A stretch of 5,528 nt of DNA, taken from the NCBI GenBank assembly GCA_900754535.1, contig CAAEDF010000088.1, forward strand, positions 1-5,528, written 5' to 3'. The notes beneath the pieces were generated by a model. That model saw only the letters and a list, made by a program, of their open reading frames with translations. It had not been told where the DNA came from and ran no database searches. This document shows, piece by piece, positions 1 through 5,489 of this stretch (the stretch's first letter is position 1; each line of letters begins with the position of its first letter). This DNA comes from Clostridia bacterium (lineage in GTDB: Bacteria > Bacillota > Clostridia > Oscillospirales > CAG-382). The position numbers and the translations under genes are program-made.

Positions 1-1
1 C

Positions 2-70
2 GAAAGGCTGGCGGGGATGGGAATAACCCTTGAAGATACTCCGCAGGGTACCAGATGGAAGAGGAACTGA
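2..70 (+). CDS. cysS: Cysteinyl-tRNA synthetase, C-terminal end (partial)
   Basis: Only the last 22 codons are present; the frame enters from the left edge and stops at TGA 68-70. The translation ends in GITLEDTPQGTRWKRN. The LEDTPQGTRW motif followed by basic residues is the hallmark C-terminus of bacterial cysteinyl-tRNA synthetase, which charges tRNA-Cys in the cytoplasm. The stop lies 16 bases inside the following mini-RNase III gene, so the two are probably translationally coupled. The cysS-mrnC order is common in Firmicutes, which supports both calls. The catalytic parts of the enzyme lie outside the window. Confidence 0.9.
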   Translation, partial: ERLAGMGITLEDTPQGTRWKRN

Positions 71-498
71 AGCGTAAGCTCTTTCGTCTGTCCGATCATA
101 CTCCTCTCTCGCTGGCATATCTCGGCGATGCCGTTGTGGAGCTTTTTGCGCGCGAACGGCTTGTGTCCTCCGGCATCCCTCTCAATCCGGCAGAACTTAA
201 CGTCAGGGCAAAAAAATATGTTACCGCCGTTTCTCAAAGCGATGCGGTCACGAGGCTGCTTCCGCTGCTGGATGAAAGAGAAACGGAGGTATACAAGCTC
301 GGACGCAACGCCAAAAGCGCTCACTCGCCGAAAAGCGCGGGCGCGGTTGAATACCGGAGGGCAACGGGGCTGGAATGCCTTTTCGGCTACCTTTATCTGT
401 CCGGACGCGCAGACAGGGCACGTGTGCTGTTTGAAGCCATATATCCGTGTGATTCCGGGGAGAATGATGACACGGAATTCCGCGGATTAGGAATTTGA
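55..498 (+). CDS. mrnC: Mini-ribonuclease 3 (mini-RNase III), 23S rRNA maturation
   Basis: This 147-residue protein consists of an RNase III catalytic domain without the double-stranded RNA-binding domain, the usual size for MrnC. The signature AYLGDAVVE lies at residues 21-29, with the conserved acidic residue D25. A second conserved block, EYRRATGLECLFGYLYL, lies at 99-115 and carries E107, the other metal-binding acid. A basic stretch around GRNAKSAHSPKSA (83-95) sits between them and is typical of the family. In Bacillus subtilis the homodimeric enzyme trims the ends of 23S rRNA precursor; the same role is inferred here. The ATG at 55 has AGGG at 45-48 as a ribosome binding site, inside the cysS coding region. 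The start overlaps cysS by 16 bases, suggesting one operon. In many Firmicutes a 23S rRNA 2'-O-methyltransferase gene follows; here lexA does. Confidence 0.93.
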   Translation: MEEELKRKLFRLSDHTPLSLAYLGDAVVELFARERLVSSGIPLNPAELNVRAKKYVTAVSQSDAVTRLLPLLDERETEVYKLGRNAKSAHSPKSAGAVEYRRATGLECLFGYLYLSGRADRARVLFEAIYPCDSGENDDTEFRGLGI

Positions 499-540
499 AA
501 TAACAAAAATCATTATATATCGGGAAACGGGGGGATCGTC

Positions 541-1155
541 ATGACTGAGCTTACACCGATGGAAATGAGCATTTACAAATACATAGCCGACACCATCGAA
601 AACGAAGGATACGCGCCCTCGGTACGCGATATCTGTCAGGCGCTCGGCATACGCTCCACGTCAACGGTCCACTCATATCTCGGAAAGCTTGACAGGAAGG
701 GCTATATCCGCAAGGATCAGAACAAGAGCCGCGCCGTCACGCTTGAGCATTCAAGGTATTCGGACGGCGAAAAAATGCTTCGCGTGCCGATATTGGGGCG
801 CGTCACGGCAGGCGTACCCGTGCTTGCGGTTGAAAATTATGACGGATTTGTGGATTTTCCGGCCGTCATGGCCGGCGGCAGCTCGGAGCTTTTCGCGCTT
901 CGCGTAAACGGTGAAAGCATGATCGACGCCGGTATCCTTGACGGAGATATCGTTATCGTAAACGGTGTTCACTATGCCGACAACGGAGACATCGTCGTCG
1001 CCATGATAGACGACGAGGCGACCGTGAAAAAAATATATAAAGAAAAAGGCATGATAAGGCTTCAGCCCTGCAACCCGACCATGAAGCCAATATTTGCAAA
1101 AAACGTCACGGTCCTCGGAAAAGTCATTGCCAATTTCAGGTTTTACAAATCCTGA
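541..1155 (+). CDS. lexA: LexA, SOS-response repressor and self-cleaving protease
   Basis: The 204-residue length matches the family. Residues 1-68 form the winged helix-turn-helix DNA-binding domain, with YAPSVRDICQALG at 24-36 and STSTVHSYLGKL at 39-50. The self-cleavage site is the Ala90-Gly91 bond in VTAGVPV. The peptidase S24 domain carries nucleophile S126 in NGESMIDAG and general base K163 in EATVKKI. Their spacing of 37 residues equals that of E. coli S119/K156. The protein should repress DNA-damage genes and be inactivated by RecA-stimulated self-cleavage. The ATG at 541 is preceded by a G-run at 529-534 at suitable spacing. The gene starts 42 bases after mrnC, so readthrough from the cysS-mrnC operon is plausible. 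I found no GAAC-N4-GTTC type LexA box upstream, so autoregulation is not visible here. Confidence 0.97.
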   Translation: MTELTPMEMSIYKYIADTIENEGYAPSVRDICQALGIRSTSTVHSYLGKLDRKGYIRKDQNKSRAVTLEHSRYSDGEKMLRVPILGRVTAGVPVLAVENYDGFVDFPAVMAGGSSELFALRVNGESMIDAGILDGDIVIVNGVHYADNGDIVVAMIDDEATVKKIYKEKGMIRLQPCNPTMKPIFAKNVTVLGKVIANFRFYKS

Positions 1156-1201
1156 CGCGGCTGCGGATTGATTTTTTGTCATAATAACGGCGGCTTTGGT
1201 A

Positions 1202-1230
1202 TTGACAAATCGGTTCGTTTGTGTTATCCT
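1202..1230 (+). promoter_or_regulatory. Sigma-A type promoter of tRNA-Lys
   Basis: The -35 hexamer TTGACA (1202-1207) is a perfect match. A 17-base spacer leads to TATCCT (1225-1230) as the -10 element. Predicted transcription start is about 1237, roughly ten bases before the mature tRNA, as expected for a stand-alone tRNA unit. Confidence 0.78.
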
Positions 1231-1247
1231 GTTTAAGCCGTTTATAG

Positions 1248-1323
1248 GATCCATTAGCTCAGCCGGTAGAGCACATGACTTTTAATCATGGTGTCCGGAG
1301 TTCGATTCTCCGATGGATCACCA
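1248..1323 (+). tRNA. tRNA-Lys (anticodon UUU)
   Basis: A complete cloverleaf of 76 nucleotides including an encoded CCA end (1321-1323). The acceptor stem GATCCAT (1248-1254) pairs perfectly with ATGGATC (1313-1319), with A1320 as discriminator. The D stem is GCTC/GAGC and the anticodon stem CATGA/TCATG encloses loop CTTTTAA, giving anticodon TTT. The T stem CGGAG/CTCCG encloses TTCGATT. It has its own promoter upstream and terminator downstream, so it is an independent single-tRNA transcription unit. Confidence 0.98.
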
Positions 1324-1334
1324 GAACAGACTGT

Positions 1335-1371
1335 CCGTCCGCGCTTTTACTGCGCGGACGGGGTTTATTTA
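1335..1371 (+). terminator. Intrinsic terminator after tRNA-Lys
   Basis: A perfect ten-base-pair GC-rich stem pairs CCGTCCGCGC (1335-1344) with GCGCGGACGG (1352-1361). The loop is seven bases, and TTTATTTA (1364-1371) follows. It begins 11 bases after the CCA end and probably also ends any lexA readthrough. Confidence 0.9.
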
Positions 1372-1458
1372 CCCGCAGCGCCTGACCGCAGTTCGCCGTA
1401 GGAACGGTGCAAAGGCGGCGGTGCCGGCGGGATATTTTTTTAAAAGCGGGTTTTGAAT

Positions 1459-3108
1459 ATGCTTGAAAAATTTCTTGACCGGATCGAATTTGACTCGTAT
1501 GAGGATCTTAAGGCAAACTACAGCGTCCATGTGCCGGACGGCTTTAACTTTGCTTATGACGTCGTTGACGATTGGGCGCGCATCGATCCGGGGAAAAAGG
1601 CGCTGCTGTGGTGTAACGACAACGGCGGCAGAAAAACATATACCTTTCATGACCTCATGCTTTCAAGCAACCGCTGCGCAAACTTTTTGCTGTCCGCAGG
1701 CATAAAAAAGGGCGACCGCGTAATGATCATACTCAAGCAGCGCCCCGAGGCGTGGATATCCATCCTTGCGCTTTGCAAGATCGGCGCCGTCTGCATCCCC
1801 GCCACATATCAGCTTACCGAAAAAGATATAGTTTATCGCTGCAACCTCGCTTCGGTCCGCATGATCATATCCGTTGACGATGAACAGCTTGTCGGGTTCA
1901 TCGCTCAAAGCAGGTCGGAATGTCCCACGCTTCGCGCAGTCGCCGTTGTGGGCGACAATGTGCCCGACGGTATGTATGATCTGCGCGCCGAAATCGAAAA
2001 AGCGTCGGACAGGCTCGAACGCATCCCCAACGAGCTTACCGATCCCATGCTTATATATTTCTCCTCCGGTACGTCCGGTATGCCCAAGATGATACTTCAT
2101 GACTATACTTATCCTGCCGGACATATCATAACCGCCAAATACTGGCAGCACTGTGAGGACGGAAAACTCCACCTTACGATGTCCGATTCCGGCTGGGCGA
2201 AGTTCGCATGGGGCAAGATATACGGTCAGTGGATATGCGGCTCGGTCATCGTCGCATATGACAACGAGAAATTCAATGCGCACAATACGCTTGAGCTTAT
2301 CCAGGAGATCGGCCTTACCACCTTCTGCGCACCTCCTACCGTGTTCCGCTTCCTTATCAAGGAGGACATGGCAAAATACGATTTTTCCTCGATAAAGCAT
2401 TGCTGCATTGCCGGCGAAGCGCTCAACCCCGAGGTATTCAACCGCTTCAGGGAGCTTACCGGGCTCACGCTTACGGAGGCCTTCGGCCAGACCGAGACCC
2501 CCGCTATAATCGGCAATTTCGACGGGTTCCCCATAAAGCCCGGCTCAACAGGCAAACCTTCGCCTGATTTTGATGTGGATATAGTTGACGAAAACGGCAA
2601 TTCCTGCGAGGACGGTGTGGTCGGCTCCATTGTCATCCGCAATCTCTCAAAGCACTATCCGTACGGTCTTTTCAAGGGCTATCAGCAGGATGACGCCGCC
2701 AATGCAAGGGCGTTCCGCAACGACTTTTACGACACGGGCGACACCGCATGGCGCGATTCGGAGGGATATTACTGGTTCGAGGGCCGCTCGGACGACGTTA
2801 TAAAGTGCTCGGGCTACCGCATCGGCCCGTTTGAGGTCGAAAGCGCGCTGATGACGCACCCATGCGTTCTCGAATGCGCCGTCACCGCCGCGCCTGACCC
2901 GGTACGCGGTCAGGTCGTAAAGGCAACGATAGTGCTTGTCAAGGGATACGAGCCGTCGGACGAGCTTAAAAAGGAGATCCAGGACCACGTCAAGCACGTC
3001 ACGGCCCCTTACAAATATCCGAGGATCGTTGAGTTTGTAAAAGAGCTTCCCAAAACCATAAGCGGCAAGATCAAACGCGCCACTATCAGGGAAAACGAAA
3101 ATAAATAG
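1459..3108 (+). CDS. AMP-forming acyl-CoA synthetase, medium-chain/ACSM type
   Basis: This 549-residue protein belongs to the ANL superfamily, which activates a carboxylic acid with ATP to an acyl-adenylate and transfers it to coenzyme A. The core motifs are complete: phosphate-binding loop YFSSGTSGMPK (200-210), FGQTET (342-347), YDTGD (424-428), the hinge-region block GRSDDVIKCSGYRIGPFEVE (442-461), and PKTISGKIKR (531-540) with catalytic K537. The segment SDSGWAKFAWG (242-252) and the APYKYPR stretch (516-522) resemble medium-chain acyl-CoA synthetases (ACSM, benzoate-CoA ligase relatives) more than long-chain FadD. The true substrate (medium-chain, branched or aromatic acid) cannot be read from sequence. 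I chose ATG 1459 because AGCGGG at 1445-1450 lies 8 bases upstream; the in-frame TTG at 1453 would leave only two. No promoter is obvious in the 87 bases after the tRNA-Lys terminator. A small membrane protein gene follows after 49 bases and may be cotranscribed. Confidence 0.9.
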   Translation: MLEKFLDRIEFDSYEDLKANYSVHVPDGFNFAYDVVDDWARIDPGKKALLWCNDNGGRKTYTFHDLMLSSNRCANFLLSAGIKKGDRVMIILKQRPEAWISILALCKIGAVCIPATYQLTEKDIVYRCNLASVRMIISVDDEQLVGFIAQSRSECPTLRAVAVVGDNVPDGMYDLRAEIEKASDRLERIPNELTDPMLIYFSSGTSGMPKMILHDYTYPAGHIITAKYWQHCEDGKLHLTMSDSGWAKFAWGKIYGQWICGSVIVAYDNEKFNAHNTLELIQEIGLTTFCAPPTVFRFLIKEDMAKYDFSSIKHCCIAGEALNPEVFNRFRELTGLTLTEAFGQTETPAIIGNFDGFPIKPGSTGKPSPDFDVDIVDENGNSCEDGVVGSIVIRNLSKHYPYGLFKGYQQDDAANARAFRNDFYDTGDTAWRDSEGYYWFEGRSDDVIKCSGYRIGPFEVESALMTHPCVLECAVTAAPDPVRGQVVKATIVLVKGYEPSDELKKEIQDHVKHVTAPYKYPRIVEFVKELPKTISGKIKRATIRENENK

Positions 3109-3157
3109 CGTCCGCGCCGCATCACGGGCGCTTGTGCGGGGAGGGACGGGAAAGTAT

Positions 3158-3559
3158 ATGCACACCCGAAAGGCATTGAGGATAAAGCTTATATTCGCCG
3201 TTCTTCTTCCCGTGGCTTTTAATGCGGTCAGCCTGTTTTTTGCGGATATCATATATCAGCTTGCCGCTTTTTTCGTCTGTGCGCTGCTTTTTCTTGTTCC
3301 GTTTTACGCAACGGTGTTTTATATACGTCAGTACCGCCCGTCATCGCTTAAAGGCTATTTTGTTTCGGACATTTTGTATCTGCTTTTTCCCGCCGTCGTT
3401 TCGTCCGTCGTTTCCGAACTGCTTTCCACGCTCTTTACCGAGGACAGCCCCGCGCTCGGATTTGCCTCTCTTGCGCTGTGCGGGATATTTGCGGCCGTCA
3501 TGCTGTTCGGCTGGCTGATGTATGCCGTCGCTTTCCGCCGCCGTCGCGACGACAGGTAG
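3158..3559 (+). CDS. Small four-helix membrane protein, function unknown
   Basis: I do not recognise a family. The 133-residue product has four hydrophobic segments at roughly residues 11-28, 34-56, 69-90 and 100-126. Charge distribution fits both ends facing the cytoplasm: a basic N-terminus (RKALRIK), a basic middle loop (RQYRPSSLK, 57-65), an acidic outer loop (TEDSP, 94-98) and an RRRRDDR tail. No enzyme motif or signal-peptidase site is visible. The ATG at 3158 is preceded by purine-rich GGGAGG (3140-3145) and GGGAAAG (3148-3153). An in-frame GTG at 3134 would add eight residues but has a poorer upstream region. The gene lies 49 bases after the acyl-CoA synthetase with no convincing terminator between them, so the two are probably one operon. 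The hydrophobic pattern and good start support a real gene, but the role is open. Confidence 0.65.
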   Translation: MHTRKALRIKLIFAVLLPVAFNAVSLFFADIIYQLAAFFVCALLFLVPFYATVFYIRQYRPSSLKGYFVSDILYLLFPAVVSSVVSELLSTLFTEDSPALGFASLALCGIFAAVMLFGWLMYAVAFRRRRDDR

Positions 3560-3711
3560 GAGCACGGTCGGTTCGCCGCACTTTTGAGCGCCGGCACGCT
3601 TGGCCGTTATGATCCGGCTTTCCCTTTGCTCGTGATTTATGCCGCGACATTTCGTCTTTTCCGGTTTTTTTGCACCCTTTGTCTTGCGCCGGCGTTAATT
3701 TATGCATATAC

Positions 3712-3748
3712 CTTTCCGTCATACGTCATAATCGTTGCTTTCCGTCAT
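3712..3748 (+). repeat. Short direct repeat CTTTCCGTCAT, two copies
   Basis: The 11-base word CTTTCCGTCAT occurs exactly at 3712-3722 and 3738-3748, 26 bases apart. A further CGTCAT sits at 3724-3729. The function is unknown; these could be regulator sites or chance in a low-complexity stretch. Confidence 0.6.
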
Positions 3749-3798
3749 GTCCGCTATTCGCCGCACGCGCGGCATTTTACGCAGCAACGCCGTATGAC
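3718..3798. repeat. Nested inverted repeats upstream of tRNA-Arg
   Basis: GTCATACG (3718-3725) is the exact reverse complement of CGTATGAC (3791-3798). Inside it, CGTTGC (3733-3738) pairs with GCAACG (3784-3789). At the centre, GCCGC (3760-3764) pairs with GCGGC (3769-3773) around a four-base loop. Together they could fold into a stem with an asymmetric bulge and an inner hairpin on either strand. No T-run follows, so it is not an intrinsic terminator. Confidence 0.45.
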
Positions 3799-3810
3799 CG
3801 TAAAAAATAA

Positions 3811-3886
3811 CCGCCCTTAGCTCAGCGGATAGAGTACCGGATTCCGATTCCGAGGGTCGGGGGTTCAAGTCCCTCAGGGCGGGCCA
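3811..3886 (+). tRNA. tRNA-Arg (anticodon CCG)
   Basis: A complete 76-nucleotide cloverleaf with encoded CCA (3884-3886). The acceptor stem CCGCCCT pairs perfectly with AGGGCGG, with G3883 as discriminator. The D stem GCTC/GAGT has one G-T pair. The anticodon loop TTCCGAT gives anticodon CCG, which reads CGG. The anticodon stem CCGGA/TCCGA has four good pairs and a C-A mismatch at its outer end (position 27-43). The T stem GGGGG/CCCTC has one G-T pair and loop TTCAAGT. The downstream flank carries a terminator and repeats that suggest use as an integration site. Confidence 0.95.
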
Positions 3887-3890
3887 GGCA

Positions 3891-3932
3891 GGGCCCGGAG
3901 CCGAATGCGCACCGGGCTCTTTTCTTATTTTT
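3891..3932 (+). terminator. Intrinsic terminator after tRNA-Arg
   Basis: The stem runs from 3891-3901 to 3909-3919. It is GC-rich with one A-A mismatch (3899/3911) and one G-T pair, closing a seven-base loop. The tract TTTTCTTATTTTT (3920-3932) follows. Its left arm GCCCGGAGC recurs at 3990-3998 and 5516-5524. Confidence 0.87.
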
Positions 3933-3963
3933 GCGGGAGATGCCCGCGTTTATAGCAGGTATC

Positions 3964-4002
3964 TTTTTCAGTCCATGTTTACAGGCATTGCCCGGAGCTG
4001 AA
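3964..4002 (+). repeat. Left copy of 39-base direct repeat flanking the XRE gene
   Basis: This 39-base segment matches 5490-5528 at 38 positions; the only difference is T3999 versus C5525. It begins with a T-run followed by CAGTCCATGTTTACAGGCA and ends in the left arm of a terminator hairpin. Its last 21 bases match 3885-3905, across the CCA end and terminator of tRNA-Arg, at 18 positions. Confidence 0.92.
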
Positions 4003-4026
4003 CGTGCTTTGGGCTTTTTTTATTTT
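3990..4026 (+). terminator. Second intrinsic terminator, paralogous to that of tRNA-Arg
   Basis: GCCCGGAGC (3990-3998) pairs with GCTTTGGGC (4006-4014) over nine positions, two of them G-T, around a seven-base loop. A run of seven T, then A and four more T, follows. Arm and loop lengths equal those of the tRNA-Arg terminator core at 3893-3917, and 19 of 25 bases are identical, so it looks like a diverged duplicate. Confidence 0.78.
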
Positions 4027-4206
4027 AATAAAGGATACACAAGTTTTAATGTGTTTTTTGTCCCCCCCTTTTATAAAACGAAACCCATTTTCGTAAGCGA
4101 TATTCACTGTTAATCGTATATGCAATGATTTTTATTAATACTACTCTTTTTCAACCGTTGGTTAATGTGCTGTTTCCTGATAATACCTTTGATTCATATA
4201 TTTTTG
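4027..4206. other. AT-rich leader region before the XRE regulator
   Basis: No credible gene is seen in these 180 bases. The stretch contains many T-runs and a C-run at about 4062-4068. AACC-GTT-GGTT (4153-4163) is a short inverted repeat that might be a regulator site. Composition is clearly more AT-rich than the DNA left of tRNA-Arg. Confidence 0.5.
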
Positions 4207-4215
4207 TGCTATACT
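4189..4215 (+). promoter_or_regulatory. Extended -10 promoter of the XRE regulator
   Basis: TGC followed by TATACT (4207-4215) is an extended -10 element. A partial -35 TTGATT (4189-4194) lies at a short 15-base spacing, tolerable for extended -10 promoters. Predicted start is about 4222, giving a leader of about 45 bases before the ATG at 4267. Confidence 0.58.
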
Positions 4216-4223
4216 GTAAACAG
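4214..4223. promoter_or_regulatory. Operator-like inverted repeat CTGTAAACAG
   Basis: CTGT-AA-ACAG is an inverted repeat that overlaps the end of the -10 element and the predicted transcription start, where a repressor would block initiation. Binding by the adjacent XRE protein is only an inference. The complement TGTTTACAG also occurs in both flanking repeats (3976-3984 and 5502-5510). Confidence 0.3.
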
Positions 4224-4266
4224 AAGCAGACGTCAGCTTACTTTTGCTTATAACGGGGGTATTATT

Positions 4267-5343
4267 ATGGAAATAACTATCGGAACAAATATCAAACGTT
4301 TACGTACGGCAAGGAATATCACACAGGAACAGCTTTCCGCTGCGATGAATGTAACATGTGCGGCGGTCAGTAAATGGGAGCGCGGCGAAACATATCCGGA
4401 TATTTCGCTTCTGCAACCGCTGGCTTATTTCTTTGGTGTAACGCTTGATGAGCTTATGGGATACGATCAAAAAAAGATACAAGCCGAGATTGACGATGTT
4501 ATTGAACTTTACAAGAAGCATAGGGGATATGATTATAATAAAGCGCGCGAAATTATCGTCAATGCGTACCGCAATTATCCCAACGATTACCGGATTATGT
4601 ATTTGTATATGTGGAACATTGGCGGAGACATGGCTGATAACGATCCGGCTGTTTTAATTGCGCATAAGAATGAATTTCTTGAGATATGCGAAAAAATACT
4701 TGAATCATGTACGGAAGAACCTCTGCGCCTCGGCGCATGGAATATGCGTGCAAAAATTCTGCATGCAGAGGGGAAAACGGAGGAGGCATTGGAAATTTAC
4801 AGAACCAAGTTTACGGATTGGTTCAGTACATGCGGACAAAAGACAGAGCAATTGTTTGCAAAAGATACAGATGAATACTGCTTCTACGTTCAAAAGAATA
4901 TGTACGAACTTGTGGATTTTGCGGCAGATAAGCTTGGCAGAACCTTGTTCTTTAATGCTTCGCTTTCCAATGAGGAAAAGTCAACACGTGCATTACAATA
5001 TGGCGATCTGCTGCTGAGCGCATTTGAAGAAACCGGAGAAGCATTCTTCCTTTTGCTTGCAAAGTCTTTCCTTGGAAGGATGGAAAACGATCTTTGTTAC
5101 CGGGGCGGAACCGATGATCAGGTGATAGCGATAATGGATAAAAATCTGTACGCAACAAAAAAAATCGAAGAACTCAGAGCGACAAATGAGCCTTTGAATC
5201 GTTCATTTGACCGTTATTCTGCAGAAGCGCGGAATAATCTGCTTGAATGGAACCTGAATTGTCGTTCTGACTCGGCATTCGGAAGACGCGCGGAACTTTT
5301 AAAAAATCCTGCTTATATATCGGTTTTGGATAAATACAGATAA
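4267..5343 (+). CDS. XRE-family transcriptional regulator with TPR-like C-terminal domain
   Basis: The 358-residue protein starts with a Cro/C1-type helix-turn-helix (about residues 5-64). TQEQLSAAM (19-27) is the positioning helix and VTCAAVSKWERG (29-40) contains the recognition helix. LAYFFGVTLDELMG (52-65) closes the domain. The remaining ~290 residues are predicted helical; RLGAWNMRAKILHAEGKTEE (154-173) and the residues after it resemble a tetratricopeptide unit. No enzymatic motif is seen. XRE proteins with helical-repeat C-termini often sense a peptide or partner protein, but no ligand can be named here. I chose ATG 4267 because GGGGG (4255-4259) lies seven bases upstream and the family begins at this point. 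A start at 4165 would precede the promoter. The gene stands alone, in AT-rich DNA between the two copies of a 39-base repeat, suggesting acquisition. Confidence 0.88.
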   Translation: MEITIGTNIKRLRTARNITQEQLSAAMNVTCAAVSKWERGETYPDISLLQPLAYFFGVTLDELMGYDQKKIQAEIDDVIELYKKHRGYDYNKAREIIVNAYRNYPNDYRIMYLYMWNIGGDMADNDPAVLIAHKNEFLEICEKILESCTEEPLRLGAWNMRAKILHAEGKTEEALEIYRTKFTDWFSTCGQKTEQLFAKDTDEYCFYVQKNMYELVDFAADKLGRTLFFNASLSNEEKSTRALQYGDLLLSAFEETGEAFFLLLAKSFLGRMENDLCYRGGTDDQVIAIMDKNLYATKKIEELRATNEPLNRSFDRYSAEARNNLLEWNLNCRSDSAFGRRAELLKNPAYISVLDKYR

Positions 5344-5489
5344 TATTGTTGCTTCTACGATCCATGTGCGGGGCTGTTTTATTGTGAATCTTGATCCAAT
5401 TTACGGTAGTTCTGTTATAAACATCCGCACCGGAAAAATAATTGCTTTGGCGATCATCTTTTTTAATAAATATCGTTTCTTTGGGTGGT
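5344..5489. other. AT-rich region after the XRE gene
   Basis: No gene can be supported in these 146 bases. There is no clear terminator; GTGCGG (5366-5371) and CCGCAC (5425-5430) are complementary but 53 bases apart. TGTTATAAA (5413-5421) resembles an extended -10 element and could start a transcript running off the right edge; the best -35 candidate, TTGATC at 5391-5396, is 19 bases away. This is weak. Confidence 0.4.

Larger units (their letters stand above)
3560..3810. other. Intergenic region with repeats but no convincing gene
   Basis: This 251-base gap separates the membrane protein gene from tRNA-Arg. I see no ORF with a credible start and no clear terminator for the upstream gene; a GCCGG/CCGGC pair at 3590-3618 has a 19-base loop and is weak. 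No good promoter for tRNA-Arg is visible either. The right half contains the inverted and direct repeats listed separately. Confidence 0.5.

Noticed and set aside
495..521. Promoter-like TTGAAA and TATATA/TATATC before lexA
   Set aside because: The spacing of 13 to 15 bases is too short for a standard promoter and the predicted start would fall on the ribosome binding site. A weak lexA promoter cannot be excluded.
751..1254. A 167-codon minus-strand frame across lexA and up to tRNA-Lys
   Set aside because: It lies antisense to lexA and covers the tRNA-Lys promoter. No motif supports it.
1453..1458. TTG start for the acyl-CoA synthetase
   Set aside because: The nearest ribosome binding site would be only two bases away. 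ATG 1459 has proper spacing.
1663..2400. A 245-codon frame on the minus strand inside the acyl-CoA synthetase gene
   Set aside because: It is a shadow of a clearly real gene with complete enzyme motifs on the + strand. The minus translation has no recognisable domain.
3114..3131. Hairpin GCGCC/GGCGC between the synthetase and membrane protein genes
   Set aside because: It has five base pairs, an eight-base loop and no T-tract, so it should not terminate transcription.
3134..3157. GTG start for the membrane protein
   Set aside because: It lacks a clear ribosome binding site, while ATG 3158 follows purine-rich sequence and begins directly with the basic N-terminus of a membrane protein.
3584..3820. 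A 78-codon frame after the membrane protein gene
   Set aside because: It starts at TTG without a ribosome binding site and ends inside tRNA-Arg. No recognisable domain is present.
3931..4113. A 60-codon frame through the second terminator
   Set aside because: It runs through a strong hairpin and T-tract and the direct repeat, has no ribosome binding site and shows no protein-like pattern. The apparent hydrophobicity comes from T-runs.
4165..4266. A longer N-terminus for the XRE regulator starting at ATG 4165
   Set aside because: It would start upstream of the predicted promoter and add 34 residues that are not part of the helix-turn-helix family. ATG 4267 has a well-placed G-rich ribosome binding site.
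4940..4950. LexA-box-like GAAC-CTT-GTTC
   Set aside because: The spacer is three bases instead of four and the site lies within the coding region of the XRE gene.
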